From the NCBI RefSeq assembly GCF_022213955.1, contig NZ_JAKNTW010000039.1, positions 51,210 to 115,209 on the forward strand: a stretch of DNA of 64,000 nucleotides. The letters run 5' to 3'. The DNA is from Dolomitihabitans soli. GTDB taxonomy: Bacteria > Actinomycetota > Actinomycetes > Streptosporangiales > Streptosporangiaceae. Shown in pieces: positions 42,770-51,912 of this stretch. The notes under the pieces were generated by a model. It ran no database searches. It saw only the letters and a program-made list of their open reading frames with translations, and had not been told where the DNA came from. The position numbers were made by a program, and so were the translations under genes. How positions within the stretch are numbered: position 1 is the first letter of the stretch; each line of letters starts with the position of its first letter.

Positions 42770-44072
42770 GGAAGCCCTCGTAGTTGCGCTGCTGGAGCTG
42801 GCTCTCGATCTGTTTGACCGTGTCCAGCCCCACCCCGACGATGATCAGGATGCTGGCCCCGCCGAACGGGAAGTTCTGCTGCGTGCCGGGATCCCGGAGC
42901 AGGATGAACGCGATGATCGGGATCATCGAGAGTACGCCCAGGTAGACGGCTCCCGGCGCGGTCATCCGGTTGAGAACGTAGTCGAGATACTCCGCGGTCG
43001 GCCGTCCGGGCCGGAGACCCGGCACGAACCCGCCGTACTTCCGCATGTTGTCGGCCACCTCCACCGGGTTGAACGTGATCGACACGTAGAAGAACGCGAA
43101 GAAGATCACGAGCACCAGGTAGGTGACCATGTAGACGGGGTGATCGCCGGAGACGAGGTAGCGCTGGATCCAGGTGGACACCGGGTTCGCCTGCGCGCCG
43201 GACAGCGACACCGCGAGCTGCGGGATGTAGAGCAGCGACGAGGCGAAGATGACGGGGATGATCCCCGCCTGATTGACCTTGAGCGGAATGTACGTCGAGG
43301 TCCCGCCGTACATTCTGCGTCCGACCAGGCGTTTGCCGTACTGGACGGGGATGCGGCGCTGGGCCTGTTCCACGAAGACCACCGCGGCGATCAGGAAGAC
43401 GCCGAGCACCAGCATGATCACGAAGGCGAACGGGTTCTGCCGCAGGATGTTGGTCAGGTAGGAGGGGAAGACGGCGATCACCGAGGTGAAGATGAGGATC
43501 GACATGCCGTTGCCGACTCCCCGGTCGGTGACCAGCTCGCCGAGCCACATGATCACAGCGGTGCCGGCGGTGATCGTGATCACGACGGTGGCCACGGTGA
43601 GGAATTCCTGGTCGACCAGCAACGGTTCCCGGCACGAGGGGAAGATCTGCCCTGACCGCGCCATCGCCACCACGGCGGTGGCGTTGAGCAGCGCGAGCCC
43701 GATCGTCAGATATCTCGTGTACTGCGTGACCTTCGCGGTGCCGGCGTTGCCCTCCTTCTTCAAGGTCTCCAGGCGCGGGATCACCACCGTGAGAAGCTGC
43801 ATGATGATGCTCGCCGTGATGTACGGCATGATGCCGAGCGCGAAGACCGACAACTTGAGCATGCCGCCACCGCTGAAGAACTGCACCATCGCGTAGATGT
43901 CGGCCGCACCGCCCGACTGCGCCTGAGTCAGGCAACGCTCCACGTTCGCCAGGTGGACGCCGGGCGCGGGAAGCAGTTGCCCGAGCCGGAACAGCGCGAC
44001 GATCCCCAGCGTGAACAGCAGTTTCCCGCGCAGCTCACGGGTGCGGAACACGCGGGCGAAAGTGGTCAGCAC
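42759..44072 (-). CDS. SecY-family preprotein translocase subunit (isolated copy)
   Basis: 437 residues, ten predicted membrane helices. SecY signatures are LLPAPGVHLANVERC, SVFALGIMPYITASIIMQLL, VIPRLETLKKEGNAG, a long TM5-6 loop, VNQAGIIPVIFASSLLYIPQ and ADNMRKYGGFVPGLRPGRPT. It lacks the usual ribosomal-protein and adk/map neighbours of the main secY. So it is probably a second, accessory SecY; the window cannot show whether another exists. Start GTG 44072. Confidence 0.9.
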   Translation of the reverse strand: MLTTFARVFRTRELRGKLLFTLGIVALFRLGQLLPAPGVHLANVERCLTQAQSGGAADIYAMVQFFSGGGMLKLSVFALGIMPYITASIIMQLLTVVIPRLETLKKEGNAGTAKVTQYTRYLTIGLALLNATAVVAMARSGQIFPSCREPLLVDQEFLTVATVVITITAGTAVIMWLGELVTDRGVGNGMSILIFTSVIAVFPSYLTNILRQNPFAFVIMLVLGVFLIAAVVFVEQAQRRIPVQYGKRLVGRRMYGGTSTYIPLKVNQAGIIPVIFASSLLYIPQLAVSLSGAQANPVSTWIQRYLVSGDHPVYMVTYLVLVIFFAFFYVSITFNPVEVADNMRKYGGFVPGLRPGRPTAEYLDYVLNRMTAPGAVYLGVLSMIPIIAFILLRDPGTQQNFPFGGASILIIVGVGLDTVKQIESQLQQRNYEGFLRG

Positions 44073-44197
44073 GGCGCCACAGCGCCCTCATCGGCAATCA
44101 CAGCGGCGATTCTCGCCAACGCACCCCCGCGCGGGCATCCGCTCAACCGAGGCTCCGCCGTACGCGAATCCGCGTACGGCGCAGCCTCGGGCGCAGG

Positions 44198-44782
44198 TCA
44201 GGGGACGAGCGTCTGGCCGCGCATCGTGCCCTCGACCACCTTGGCGTACGTCTGCGCCACCTCGCTCATCGGTGTCCCCTGGTATCCCTTGAGCCCCAGG
44301 TTGTCGAGGGTCTCCTGGATCCAGCCCGGGCTGACGACGTTCAGGCGGATCCCTCTCGGCATCTCCGGCGCGGCGCTGCGGACGAAACCCTCAAGCCCGG
44401 AGTTCACGATCGCGCCCACCGCGCTGCCCGGGATGTGGTCCACGAAGGTGCCCGCGGTGAGGGTGATGGACCCGTCGTCACGCACCTCGCGCAGCGCCCG
44501 CCGTACCAGGGACACCTGCCCCAGCAACTTGCTCCGCAGGCCGGCGGCCACATCCTCGTCGGTGAGCCGCTCGATCGGTGTCAGCGGCGCGTTCGCCGCC
44601 GCGCAGACCACCGCGTCCACGTCGCGCACGGAGGCGAACAACGCGTCGATCGAACCGGCGTCATCCAGGTCGACCTTCACCGAACCGCCCCGCGAGGCCC
44701 GCACGACCTCGTGCCTGCCCTCCAGCGCGGCGACCACCCCGACTCCGATGGTCCCGGTCGCACCGATCACGATTACCTTCAT
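44198..44782 (-). CDS. Short-chain dehydrogenase/reductase
   Basis: 194 residues, shorter than most SDRs. The nucleotide-binding VIVIGATGTIGVGVVAALEG is present, then VDAVVCAAANAPLTP, GSITLTAGTFVDHIPGSAVG (Ser, with Tyr absent) and RGIRLNVVSPGWIQETLDN. The standard catalytic Tyr-x3-Lys is not visible, as in the compact SDR group of this size. Substrate unknown. It is divergent from the RidA gene, 33 bases away. Confidence 0.85.
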   Translation of the reverse strand: MKVIVIGATGTIGVGVVAALEGRHEVVRASRGGSVKVDLDDAGSIDALFASVRDVDAVVCAAANAPLTPIERLTDEDVAAGLRSKLLGQVSLVRRALREVRDDGSITLTAGTFVDHIPGSAVGAIVNSGLEGFVRSAAPEMPRGIRLNVVSPGWIQETLDNLGLKGYQGTPMSEVAQTYAKVVEGTMRGQTLVP

Positions 44783-44815
44783 CTCGCAGCCCGCCCGTCG
44801 TGATAGAGATCATCC

Positions 44816-45202
44816 ATGCCTTACTTCGCTCATGTCGATCCCGCCGACTCTCCCGTGGCCATGGGCGGCTACACCCAGGCCATGTCGGTCAAAGGAGCTT
44901 CCCACCTGCTCTTCGTGAGCGGTCAGATCCCGGAATCACGCTCCGGAGAGGTGCCGGAGGACTTCGAGGACCAGTGCCGGCTCGTCTGGCACAACCTCAC
45001 GGCCGCTCTGACCTCGGCCGGCCTCAGCGTGAACGACCTGGTCAAGGTTACGACCTTCCTGTCCGATCGCAGATACGCCGCCATCAACGGAGACGTGCGC
45101 CGCGAGATCCTGGGTGACCACCGGCCCGCGCTCACAGTGATCATCACCGACATCTTCGACGACCGCTGGCTGCTGGAGATCGAGGCCATCGCAGCCGGAT
45201 GA
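44816..45202 (+). CDS. RidA (YjgF/YER057c/UK114) family protein
   Basis: 128 residues. Family pattern: YTQAMSVKGASHLLFVSGQI, FEDQCRLVWHNLTAALTSAG, LVKVTTFLSDRRYAAINGDV and RPALTVIITDIFDDRWLLEI, with the Arg in HRPA that binds the substrate carboxylate and a conserved Glu at the end. RidA proteins hydrolyse reactive enamines/imines arising from amino-acid metabolism. Confidence 0.9.
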   Translation: MPYFAHVDPADSPVAMGGYTQAMSVKGASHLLFVSGQIPESRSGEVPEDFEDQCRLVWHNLTAALTSAGLSVNDLVKVTTFLSDRRYAAINGDVRREILGDHRPALTVIITDIFDDRWLLEIEAIAAG

Positions 45203-45247
45203 CGCGCGCCTTCCCGGAGACCAGGTCCTCGGAATCGGCTCAAACCG

Positions 45248-45580
45248 CTACCCACGTGGGGCGTACATGATGACGAGCACGCCGAGCAGGCAGACGCCCG
45301 CTCCGACGACGTCCCACCGATCCGGCCGGAATCCGTCCACCAGCATGCCCCAGCCCAGCGAGCCCGCGACGAACACGCCTCCGTAGGCCGCCAGGATCCG
45401 GCCGAAGTCGGCATTCGGCTGCAACGTCGCCACCAGCCCGTACAGCCCCAGGGCGACGAATCCCGCACCGATCCACAGGACCCCCCGCTGCTCCCGCACG
45501 CCCTGCCACACCAGCCAGGCGCCCCCGATCTCGGCGAGCGCGGCCAACACGAACAGCAGCAGCGAACGAGCGACAGTCAC
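45248..45580 (-). CDS. YnfA-family small multidrug-type membrane protein
   Basis: 110 residues, four helices. Typical sequence: [55 protein letters not shown] and [20 protein letters not shown]. YnfA proteins are distant relatives of small multidrug-resistance transporters with unclear substrate. Confidence 0.92.
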   Translation of the reverse strand: MTVARSLLLFVLAALAEIGGAWLVWQGVREQRGVLWIGAGFVALGLYGLVATLQPNADFGRILAAYGGVFVAGSLGWGMLVDGFRPDRWDVVGAGVCLLGVLVIMYAPRG

Positions 45581-45679
45581 GACGACGACTCTACGAGCCG
45601 GACGGGCGTGCCCTGATGCGTGCCCTGATGCCTGCCCTGGTGATCGTGGCAGCCTCGGCCGCTCCGCGACGACCGGTGG

Positions 45680-46978
45680 TCAACGGGTGGGCGTGCCCGG
45701 AGTGATGTCCTTGAGGAAGGCGACTCCATCGGTCTCCCCCAGCTGATCGGGATCCAGCGGAAAGTACCCGTAGTCGGTGGCATCGTCGGTTCGCAGGGCC
45801 GGTTCGGTTCCCATGTCGTCGAGAGCTGCGGCCAGGCGTTCCGAGTTGATGACGTAGCGGTTCGCCGGGAGCGTGGACAGGATTCCCTCAAGGGTGTCGG
45901 CCTGCGGCGTGTCGAGTCCCTGGTGCCGCGCGGCTCCGAGGGCCGAGGCCACGAACGCGTACTGGTCGCCCAGCCGGGTGTTGACGATCGCCCCGGCGCT
46001 CCACCACTCCAGCACCCGGCCCTGCAAGGACCCCCAGCCCGGCGGTAGTCGCCATTGGCTCCTGGCCTTCTGAAGGTGCCGGTTGTGGGCGAAGACCAGG
46101 GTCGGACCGCGCCGTGCCTGTCCGTCCACAATGGCGTTGAGATTCTCGGCCATCATCGCGTCCCGCAGGCTCATGAGCCGCAGGAGGCGCATCTCGGACG
46201 TGTCGGCCATCGAGACGTGGTACCGAAGCAGCCCCAGGGCGGTACGCCCGTGAAGACACGCCCGCCACCAGTCGTCCTGCGACGTCGCGGAGATCAGGCG
46301 TGGGGACTCCGACATGAGCAGGGTCAGAAGGTCGTCCGCGATCAGGCGCAGCTTCGCGACGTCGGCGGACGATCCCACCGACCGGGAAGGGTCCATGACC
46401 GCCTCAGGGGTGGTCCAACGCGCATCGTCGCCGATCAGACGATCGATGACGTGAGCGGTGCAGGGGATCAGATCGGCGTCCAGCCGGGCCGCGAGGTAGC
46501 CGTGGAGCGCGGTGAGCACTCTCCTGGGACTGTCGGCGCCGGTCATCTCGATCGGTGCGTCGAACCCGAAGAACCGGAGCCGGTCCGCGGCGGGGGTGTC
46601 CCGGTTGTACTCCCTCATCCAAAGGACGAGCTCGCGGGCCGCCGCCGACTGGCCGAATCCAGGGCTGAAGCCCTGCCGCATCACGTCATCGAGCGACCCC
46701 GCACCCTCCGCGACGAACTCGTCGACCATCAGACCGGCCACGCAGTCGCTCTCGATCGCGATCGACCGGTAGCCCTCGTGCTCGACGAGATGCTGGAACA
46801 GCTGGTTGCGCAGCCGTGGAAACGCCTCCTCCCCATGCGTCGGCTCCCCGAGGCCGAGGAGGCGGGGCCTCGTCGGGAGCGACTGGAGAAACTCGGCGAA
46901 CGCGACTTCGACACCGCCGGCGACACCGACATCGGCGAGGGCCCAACCGGCGGCTTGCACTGAAGCGCGAGTGGTCAT
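45680..46978 (-). CDS. Erythromycin-esterase-family hydrolase
   Basis: 432 residues. The family motifs are LLGLGEPTHGEEAFPRLRNQ (Glu-His pair), YRSIAIESDCVAGLMVDEFV (catalytic Glu), ELVLWMREYNRD, FFGFDAPIEM and TLVFAHNRHLQKARS (His in AHNxH). Members open macrolide lactones (Ere) or act on unknown esters; macrolide activity cannot be assumed here. It is divergent from a TioE-type MerR regulator, so the two probably form a regulated pair. Confidence 0.9.
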   Translation of the reverse strand: MTTRASVQAAGWALADVGVAGGVEVAFAEFLQSLPTRPRLLGLGEPTHGEEAFPRLRNQLFQHLVEHEGYRSIAIESDCVAGLMVDEFVAEGAGSLDDVMRQGFSPGFGQSAAARELVLWMREYNRDTPAADRLRFFGFDAPIEMTGADSPRRVLTALHGYLAARLDADLIPCTAHVIDRLIGDDARWTTPEAVMDPSRSVGSSADVAKLRLIADDLLTLLMSESPRLISATSQDDWWRACLHGRTALGLLRYHVSMADTSEMRLLRLMSLRDAMMAENLNAIVDGQARRGPTLVFAHNRHLQKARSQWRLPPGWGSLQGRVLEWWSAGAIVNTRLGDQYAFVASALGAARHQGLDTPQADTLEGILSTLPANRYVINSERLAAALDDMGTEPALRTDDATDYGYFPLDPDQLGETDGVAFLKDITPGTPTR

Positions 46979-47015
46979 GGCGGATCCCGTCTCTCTCGAT
47001 GCGCTGGCGATACCT

Positions 47016-47055
47016 TCTACCGTATCGTTGAACCTTCAGTTGAAACTTTTCTCGT
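47016..47055. promoter_or_regulatory. Candidate operator between the esterase and MerR-type genes
   Basis: The 122-base divergent gap contains alternating TGAA and TTCA elements (TTGAACCTTCAGTTGAAACT near 47028-47047), which make small inverted repeats of the kind MerR-family proteins bind. The first base of the -10/-35 pair cannot be fixed by eye. Confidence 0.4.
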
Positions 47056-47100
47056 TCTGAGGGCGTCCAACCGCGGCTGATCTCAACCACAGGGGGCAGT

Positions 47101-47862
47101 GTGCGCCGTGAGCGACTACGGCCGGTCGACCTGGCACGTGAACACGGCTTGTCCACGCAGGCCGTACGAAACTATGAAGAAGCGGGCATTCTCCCGCGAG
47201 CAGACCGCACACCGCACGGGTACCGGGTCTACACCCCCCTGCACGCCCTGGCGCTTCGCGTCTTCGCCGCCCTGATACCGGCATTCGGCCACCAGACCGC
47301 GACGGCGATCATGCGGGCCGTGAACCAGGGCGCGGTCGAGGACGCCCTCACGCTGATCGATGAGAGCCATGCGCAACTCCTCAACGACCGGACAACGCTC
47401 GCGGCCGTCGAGAAAGCACTCCGTGACCTGGCGCCGCCTGGACTGCCCGCCCCGCCCCACCCCGGAGCCACCTTTGTCGGGCCGCTTGCCCGGCAGCTGG
47501 GAATCCGGCCCGCGACCCTGCGCAAATGGGAGCAGGCCGGCTTGATCCACCCGCAACGAGACCCCAGGACCGGTTATCGCGTCTACGCGGCCACCGACGT
47601 TCGGGACGCCCACCTGGCTCACCAACTCAGGCGCGGCGGATACCTGCTGAACCAGATCGCCCCGCTCCTCGCCCAGGTACGCGCAGCCGGCGGCGTGGCA
47701 CCCCTCGAAGCCACTCTGAACGACTGGCACGGCCGGCTCACCCTGCGCGGCCGCTCAATGCTGGCAGGCGCCGCCGAACTTCACACCTACCTGCGGAGTA
47801 CGGCGGAAAGCCTCCGGAGTACGGCGGACAGCACCGCCGCACCATCGCCGGGCCCGGCCTGA
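47101..47862 (+). CDS. TioE-type transcriptional regulator with two MerR domains
   Basis: 253 residues from GTG 47101. Two MerR helix-turn-helix units are fused: LRPVDLAREHGLSTQAVRNY with RTPHGYRVYTPLHALALRVF, and FVGPLARQLGIRPATLRKWE with DPRTGYRVYAATDVRDAHLA. A helical C-terminus holds LRSTAES/LRSTADS repeats. The TioE family is named from the thiocoraline cluster. Divergent to the esterase gene, which it probably controls. Confidence 0.9.
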   Translation: MRRERLRPVDLAREHGLSTQAVRNYEEAGILPRADRTPHGYRVYTPLHALALRVFAALIPAFGHQTATAIMRAVNQGAVEDALTLIDESHAQLLNDRTTLAAVEKALRDLAPPGLPAPPHPGATFVGPLARQLGIRPATLRKWEQAGLIHPQRDPRTGYRVYAATDVRDAHLAHQLRRGGYLLNQIAPLLAQVRAAGGVAPLEATLNDWHGRLTLRGRSMLAGAAELHTYLRSTAESLRSTADSTAAPSPGPA

Positions 47863-48371
47863 GCACAGAAGACCCCCGCAACCGCTTCCCGCAGGTCAGT
47901 TCTCGGCCTGCGAAGTCTCAACTGCGCCATCGCCTGCGAGCCGCGACTGCCTGCCGTCCGGGGGCGGGCGAACCCGCTACGGACAGTTCGAAGTCGGCAT
48001 CAGCGTCACAGACGCACGATAACCGTAGGCCGGAAAGCCTGAGTCTCCGACGGGCTGCCACCGATCGTGTGAAGCGATCACGAACCGCAACCAGCGATTA
48101 CCGAGAAAGGCTAATCGATAAATTAGCCGATTATGGATTCATTTCCTGTGGCGACCACTGACTGAATGAGCTAATGTGTCGACATATCAGGATGATCTAC
48201 CGATGTCGTGATTGATCGCACGGGGTGATCAATGTCAGCCGATCAGAACGACGATTGGACCGAGCGATCCCGTTGTACAGATTCCGGCTGGACGCCGAGA
48301 GAAATCCTGCCGTGCAAACAGGTGGTCAGGCGCCACGACATCCACTTTCACTCCTACTTTGGAAGGTCGTC
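47863..48371. other. Intergenic region with AT-rich inverted repeat
   Basis: About 500 bases with no supported gene. GGCTAATCGATAAATTAGCC at 48109-48128 is an inverted repeat (GGCTAAT/ATTAGCC, 6-base centre), and TGTCGACA near 48177-48184 is palindromic. The stretch 48100-48200 is distinctly AT-rich and likely carries the promoter of the secreted peptide. Confidence 0.55.
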
Positions 48372-48647
48372 ATGAAATACGCTGTAATCGCTTTGCTCGC
48401 CCTCGGGTCGGCGCTGGTGGCCGGCCCCGCCCATGCGAATACGCCGGTCGATTCCTCTCGACCGGTCATCGGGTCGGTGGAAGGGTCCTGGCTGCCGTGG
48501 CCAGGGCCGCGCTGCCCGGAGCGGGCTCCGGCCGGCGCGACCTTCGTCCGCGTCGTCCAACCGCCGTACGGGCTCGCCTATGACCTCTACACATCGCAGA
48601 GAGCGGACGGGTCCACGATCTATCACCAGGTCTACTGCCCGCGATAA
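48372..48647 (+). CDS. Small secreted protein
   Basis: 91 residues from ATG 48372, with GGAAGG 8 bases upstream. Signal peptide KYAVIALLALGSALVAG, cut near AHA. The mature 70 residues (SWLPWPGPRCPERAPAGATF, YDLYTSQRADGSTIYHQVYC) hold two Cys. It resembles the small secreted protein at 37650 in plan but not in sequence. No family recognised. Confidence 0.72.
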   Translation: MKYAVIALLALGSALVAGPAHANTPVDSSRPVIGSVEGSWLPWPGPRCPERAPAGATFVRVVQPPYGLAYDLYTSQRADGSTIYHQVYCPR

Positions 48648-49099
48648 CCATCGGCCGAGCCCATACTGTCGTTCACGGCCATCGCTCTGACCTCCTTCGA
48701 TCCTGTGCTTTCGCACTCGGAGGATCACGCGATGGCCGTCCGCATTTCACGACGCCACGCCATCCGGCTGACGAAGCTCATACATCCCGGCCCTTGCCCA
48801 GGTGCGGGGATTCGACCACGGCATGACTCTCTTCGGCGGGTTCGGGTGGCACGGGCGAGATCACTCGGTTCCGGCCCGCGCGACATCGTTCCGGACTGTT
48901 CCGAACTGTTCGAGACGGCCGAATACCTTGATTGCGCACGCCGCGATCCCTTCAATGAGGCATCGTTCGTGTCCGCAGGACTCTGTGAACTCCTCGGGCG
49001 GCGGACCAACCCATTCCTGCGTTAGGAGTCGATATCAGGTCTGGGAATCGCGCCCAAGAATCTGTCCGTATCAGTTCGGGAGAAAGTAGGACCGTTCCG
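48648..49099. other. 450-base gap without a supported gene
   Basis: Short open frames exist but none has a ribosome-binding site or recognisable domain. Nothing else noticed apart from the ribosome-binding site (GGGAG, 49079-49083) for the HTH protein. Confidence 0.4.
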
Positions 49100-49411
49100 A
49101 TGAACGGCTCTGTCACCCATCCTCGCCTGGAAATTGACGCCGTGATTCATCCGCCTATTCGATTCTCGGTCATCGCAATTCTGTCCAGGCAAAAAAACGT
49201 CGAGTTCGGCAAGATGCGCGATGCGGTCGGCATCAGCTCGGCCGTTCTGTCGAAGCACATGACATCGCTGGAGGCAGCTGGATACATTCACGTCCAGAAG
49301 GGATACGTAGGCAGGCGGCCGCGCACCTGGCTTTCCATAACGGCGTCGGGGTCTGACGCGTTCGAACGGCACACGGCCGCGTTGCTGGCGATCTCGCGAG
49401 GTCCGACCTGA
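49100..49411 (+). CDS. Winged-helix (MarR/HTH_34-like) transcriptional regulator
   Basis: 103 residues. HPPIRFSVIAILSRQKNVEF begins a winged helix, with recognition helix ISSAVLSKHMTSLEAAGYIH and wing VQKGYVGRRPRTWLSITASG. The same fold is found in short regulators of the PF13601 group. It lies at the end of the peptide-biosynthesis operon but on the opposite strand, 58 bases from it, and could control the cluster. Confidence 0.82.
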   Translation: MNGSVTHPRLEIDAVIHPPIRFSVIAILSRQKNVEFGKMRDAVGISSAVLSKHMTSLEAAGYIHVQKGYVGRRPRTWLSITASGSDAFERHTAALLAISRGPT

Positions 49412-49469
49412 AGGCAAGGACAACCGGAATCGGTTGATCTCGGCGTGCCGGCCACGGAGTTCCAGGGTT

Positions 49470-50210
49470 CTAGGACTCTCCCGTCCACCCGCCCGCTGTT
49501 CCCCACGGGCTGATCGCCGGGTCGGACATGGGGAAACCGCAGGCGAACGCCAAGAGCGGGCTTCGGGCGCCGCCCGGTCGGAAATCAGCCAACGGCATCC
49601 CCCAGGGAACCAGCCCGCCGAAAATGGATCCGGCGAGCCCACGCCCGCCCGCGGCCAGCCACATGCTGTGCGCGGCCACCCCTGCCTGATGCATGGCCAG
49701 CCTGTGGGCATGGGCGCCGGCTGCCGCGATGGGGGGAAGATCGCATGTGACCACGGTTACGAGGGCCGCGTCGGCGAACTCATCCTGCAGCAGCCAATCG
49801 CGGGCTGGGGGAAGCTCAAGAAGGAAGGTGAGCTGCCTGCCGGCGGGGTCCACGTCGTAGAGTCCGGGCCGCAGCCCCTCCACCCGGTAGGCGGCGGCCA
49901 GGACCTGGACCTGCGGAACCGTTGCCGCCGTGTCGAGAGCCGCCCGTGCCGACGACGGAGCCTGGAGGACGCCGGCCATCGTCGCCTGGTCGATGCCGAC
50001 CTGACGGTAGAAGCGGGTGGCCTGACGCAGGGCCAGTACGGTCTTCGGGTCGACCGTGGGCACGCTCGCCGGAGGAAGGTGATGCGCGTGGGCTCTCTCC
50101 GCAGGAGGGTTCCCCCGCCATGCCCGGCCGGTCCTGTCCTGGTGATGAGACCGCGTGATGAGGTCGTTCACGATCTTCATCGGCCGGTAACCGGGAGTCC
50201 AACTAGTCAT
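49470..50210 (-). CDS. Nitroreductase-fold FMN oxidase of a peptide-modification operon
   Basis: 246 residues, ATG 50210 overlapping the previous stop by 8 bases. The N-terminus HHQDRTGRAW is typical of SagB/ThcOx-type oxidases, followed by RQATRFYRQVGIDQATMAGV, SSARAALDTAATVPQVQVLA and YDVDPAGRQLTFLLE. It would oxidise azolines to azoles using FMN. The usual Lys-Tyr catalytic pair of ThcOx is not evident, so activity may depend on the other oxidase-like domain upstream. Last gene of the operon. Confidence 0.85.
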   Translation of the reverse strand: MTSWTPGYRPMKIVNDLITRSHHQDRTGRAWRGNPPAERAHAHHLPPASVPTVDPKTVLALRQATRFYRQVGIDQATMAGVLQAPSSARAALDTAATVPQVQVLAAAYRVEGLRPGLYDVDPAGRQLTFLLELPPARDWLLQDEFADAALVTVVTCDLPPIAAAGAHAHRLAMHQAGVAAHSMWLAAGGRGLAGSIFGGLVPWGMPLADFRPGGARSPLLAFACGFPMSDPAISPWGTAGGWTGES

Positions 50211-51912
50211 GGGCGGCGCTCTCTCGTTCGGGACCGATGCTCGTACGGCGGAGCGTGAGCACACTGGTGACGGGCGTTTGCTGGGCATCGAGGTCGAGGA
50301 GGTCGATCAGCTGGGTGTCGTCCCACTCCGCGAGTGCCGTGACCGTCCATCCGAGATGCGCGGCCTGGAACGCCAGTTGCCAGGTCGCGACGCCGGAGTC
50401 CAGGTTGATGATCCGATATCCGAAGCTCTGATACTTCTCTACGAGCTTCAAGCAATCACCGGCCAGGACCAGCACGGCGTCCGCCTGAGTCCCGGCACCC
50501 GGGACGGCGTCGGCAAGGTGCTTCGCGGGCACCGCGATCCGGCTACGCAGCAGGAGGTTGGCCACCGAGTCGTATACGTGCACCACCGGTTCCAGCCCCG
50601 CCCGGTTGGATTCCAGGGGTATCAGGTAGGCCGTCTGGGAGCCCATGTTGCCGCCGGTGGGAGCCCAGCGACGACGGGTGGACGACCGCGATGTCGTCGC
50701 GGGGATGATCTCGCGGATACCGAAGGAGAACTCCAGCAGAGCCTTCAGCTCCGAGCCGGCCTCGCCGGCGGCGTCGATCGGCTGCCAATCACGCGGGCGG
50801 TCGAAGAAATGGAGTTCGATGTTCGAGGTGCTGTAGTGGCCCTGGTGCGCGCCGGGCGGGATGTACCGGCGAGGTGGCAGGGTGACTTCCTGTTCGAAGG
50901 CGACCACGATCAGGTCGTCCTTCTCGATCGGTTCGGTGCCCGGCAGGCAGGACACGCACCCGGGAAGCTGGACGAAGGTCTCGACCTCGGCCGTCCAGGC
51001 GCTGAAGTCGATGACGGTGACCGCCGACTCGTCGTAGAGCGACTGCACCCCTGTCGCCAGGCCGCACACCTCGTTGCTCAGCATTCCTGCCAACAGGTCT
51101 TCCTGCCAGGGGAGGATCGTCGCGGCCTCGTCCGAACGCTCCAGCGGACGCTGCGCGCGATAGCACGGCAGGCAGCCGGACCAGCCGTCCTCGAAGAGCG
51201 GGCTGATCAGGGCACCCGAGCCGGTCACGGAGACGAGGAACCAGCGTCCGCCGCTCGCCCGCACGAAGGTGTCGAAGGCGGTCATCCCGTCCAGGTCCAG
51301 CGTGCCGTCGTCGATCACGACGGCGATCGGAGCCAACGGCAGAGGGGCGGGGCCGAGGGGCACCTCCTCCTCCCGCGTCGATGTCACGCCGCACTCGCCG
51401 AGCGCCCGTACCAGCGTCGATCGCAGCGTGGAGGGGGGACCCGCGACCACGACCGGCTGCCGCGCCAGCTTCAGGGCCGCGTGCACGCCGGAGGGATTGC
51501 TCCGGGTGGAATCCACATTCCTGCTCAGATAGCTCAGCACGTTCGCCGGAACAGGAGTGTGCTCCAGCGCGCGCGTCTCCTCGGGCGTGGGAGCACACTC
51601 CAACATGCCACAGGAGTACAGCAGCGAAAGAGCCGTCCTGACGATGTCTGCGGAGGGGAGGCCGAGCGACTCGGCTATCTCCGCCGCGGAGCGCCGCCCG
51701 TCCAGGAGGGGAAGCAGCCGCCGTACGAATTCGACATGCCGGCCGCTGAAGAGCTGGGGTTTGGCGATGCCCTCGACGAGCAGTTCGCCCTTGCGCACCT
51801 CCGCGATCACGAGTCCGTCCACGACCTTGAGGTGGTCCGGAAGCGACAGCTGTGGGTCCCGGGCGATGGCGGCGGCGATATGCCGCGAGTCCATGGTGCC
51901 TTCGGTGTTCAC
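50203..51912 (-). CDS. ThiF-like leader-binding protein fused to an oxidase domain
   Basis: 569 residues from GTG 51912, in a GTGA overlap with the gene upstream and 6 bases after GGAGG. Residues ~25-110 resemble a PqqD-like peptide-binding domain (LSLPDHLKVVDGLVIAEVRK). Residues ~150-330 are the ThiF-like (ocin_ThiF) domain with a zinc tetracysteine: CLPC (247/250) and CVSC (319/322). After HQGHYSTSNIELHFFDRPRD starts a nitroreductase-type domain (FSFGIREII, RRWAPTGGNMGSQTAYLIPL). It would hold the precursor leader for the YcaO enzyme and help to oxidise azolines. The fusion is uncommon. Confidence 0.85.
   Translation of the reverse strand: MNTEGTMDSRHIAAAIARDPQLSLPDHLKVVDGLVIAEVRKGELLVEGIAKPQLFSGRHVEFVRRLLPLLDGRRSAAEIAESLGLPSADIVRTALSLLYSCGMLECAPTPEETRALEHTPVPANVLSYLSRNVDSTRSNPSGVHAALKLARQPVVVAGPPSTLRSTLVRALGECGVTSTREEEVPLGPAPLPLAPIAVVIDDGTLDLDGMTAFDTFVRASGGRWFLVSVTGSGALISPLFEDGWSGCLPCYRAQRPLERSDEAATILPWQEDLLAGMLSNEVCGLATGVQSLYDESAVTVIDFSAWTAEVETFVQLPGCVSCLPGTEPIEKDDLIVVAFEQEVTLPPRRYIPPGAHQGHYSTSNIELHFFDRPRDWQPIDAAGEAGSELKALLEFSFGIREIIPATTSRSSTRRRWAPTGGNMGSQTAYLIPLESNRAGLEPVVHVYDSVANLLLRSRIAVPAKHLADAVPGAGTQADAVLVLAGDCLKLVEKYQSFGYRIINLDSGVATWQLAFQAAHLGWTVTALAEWDDTQLIDLLDLDAQQTPVTSVLTLRRTSIGPERESAAHD

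Noticed and set aside
45680..46978. Macrolide resistance determinant.
   Set aside because: Many members of the erythromycin-esterase family have other substrates; no macrolide genes lie nearby.
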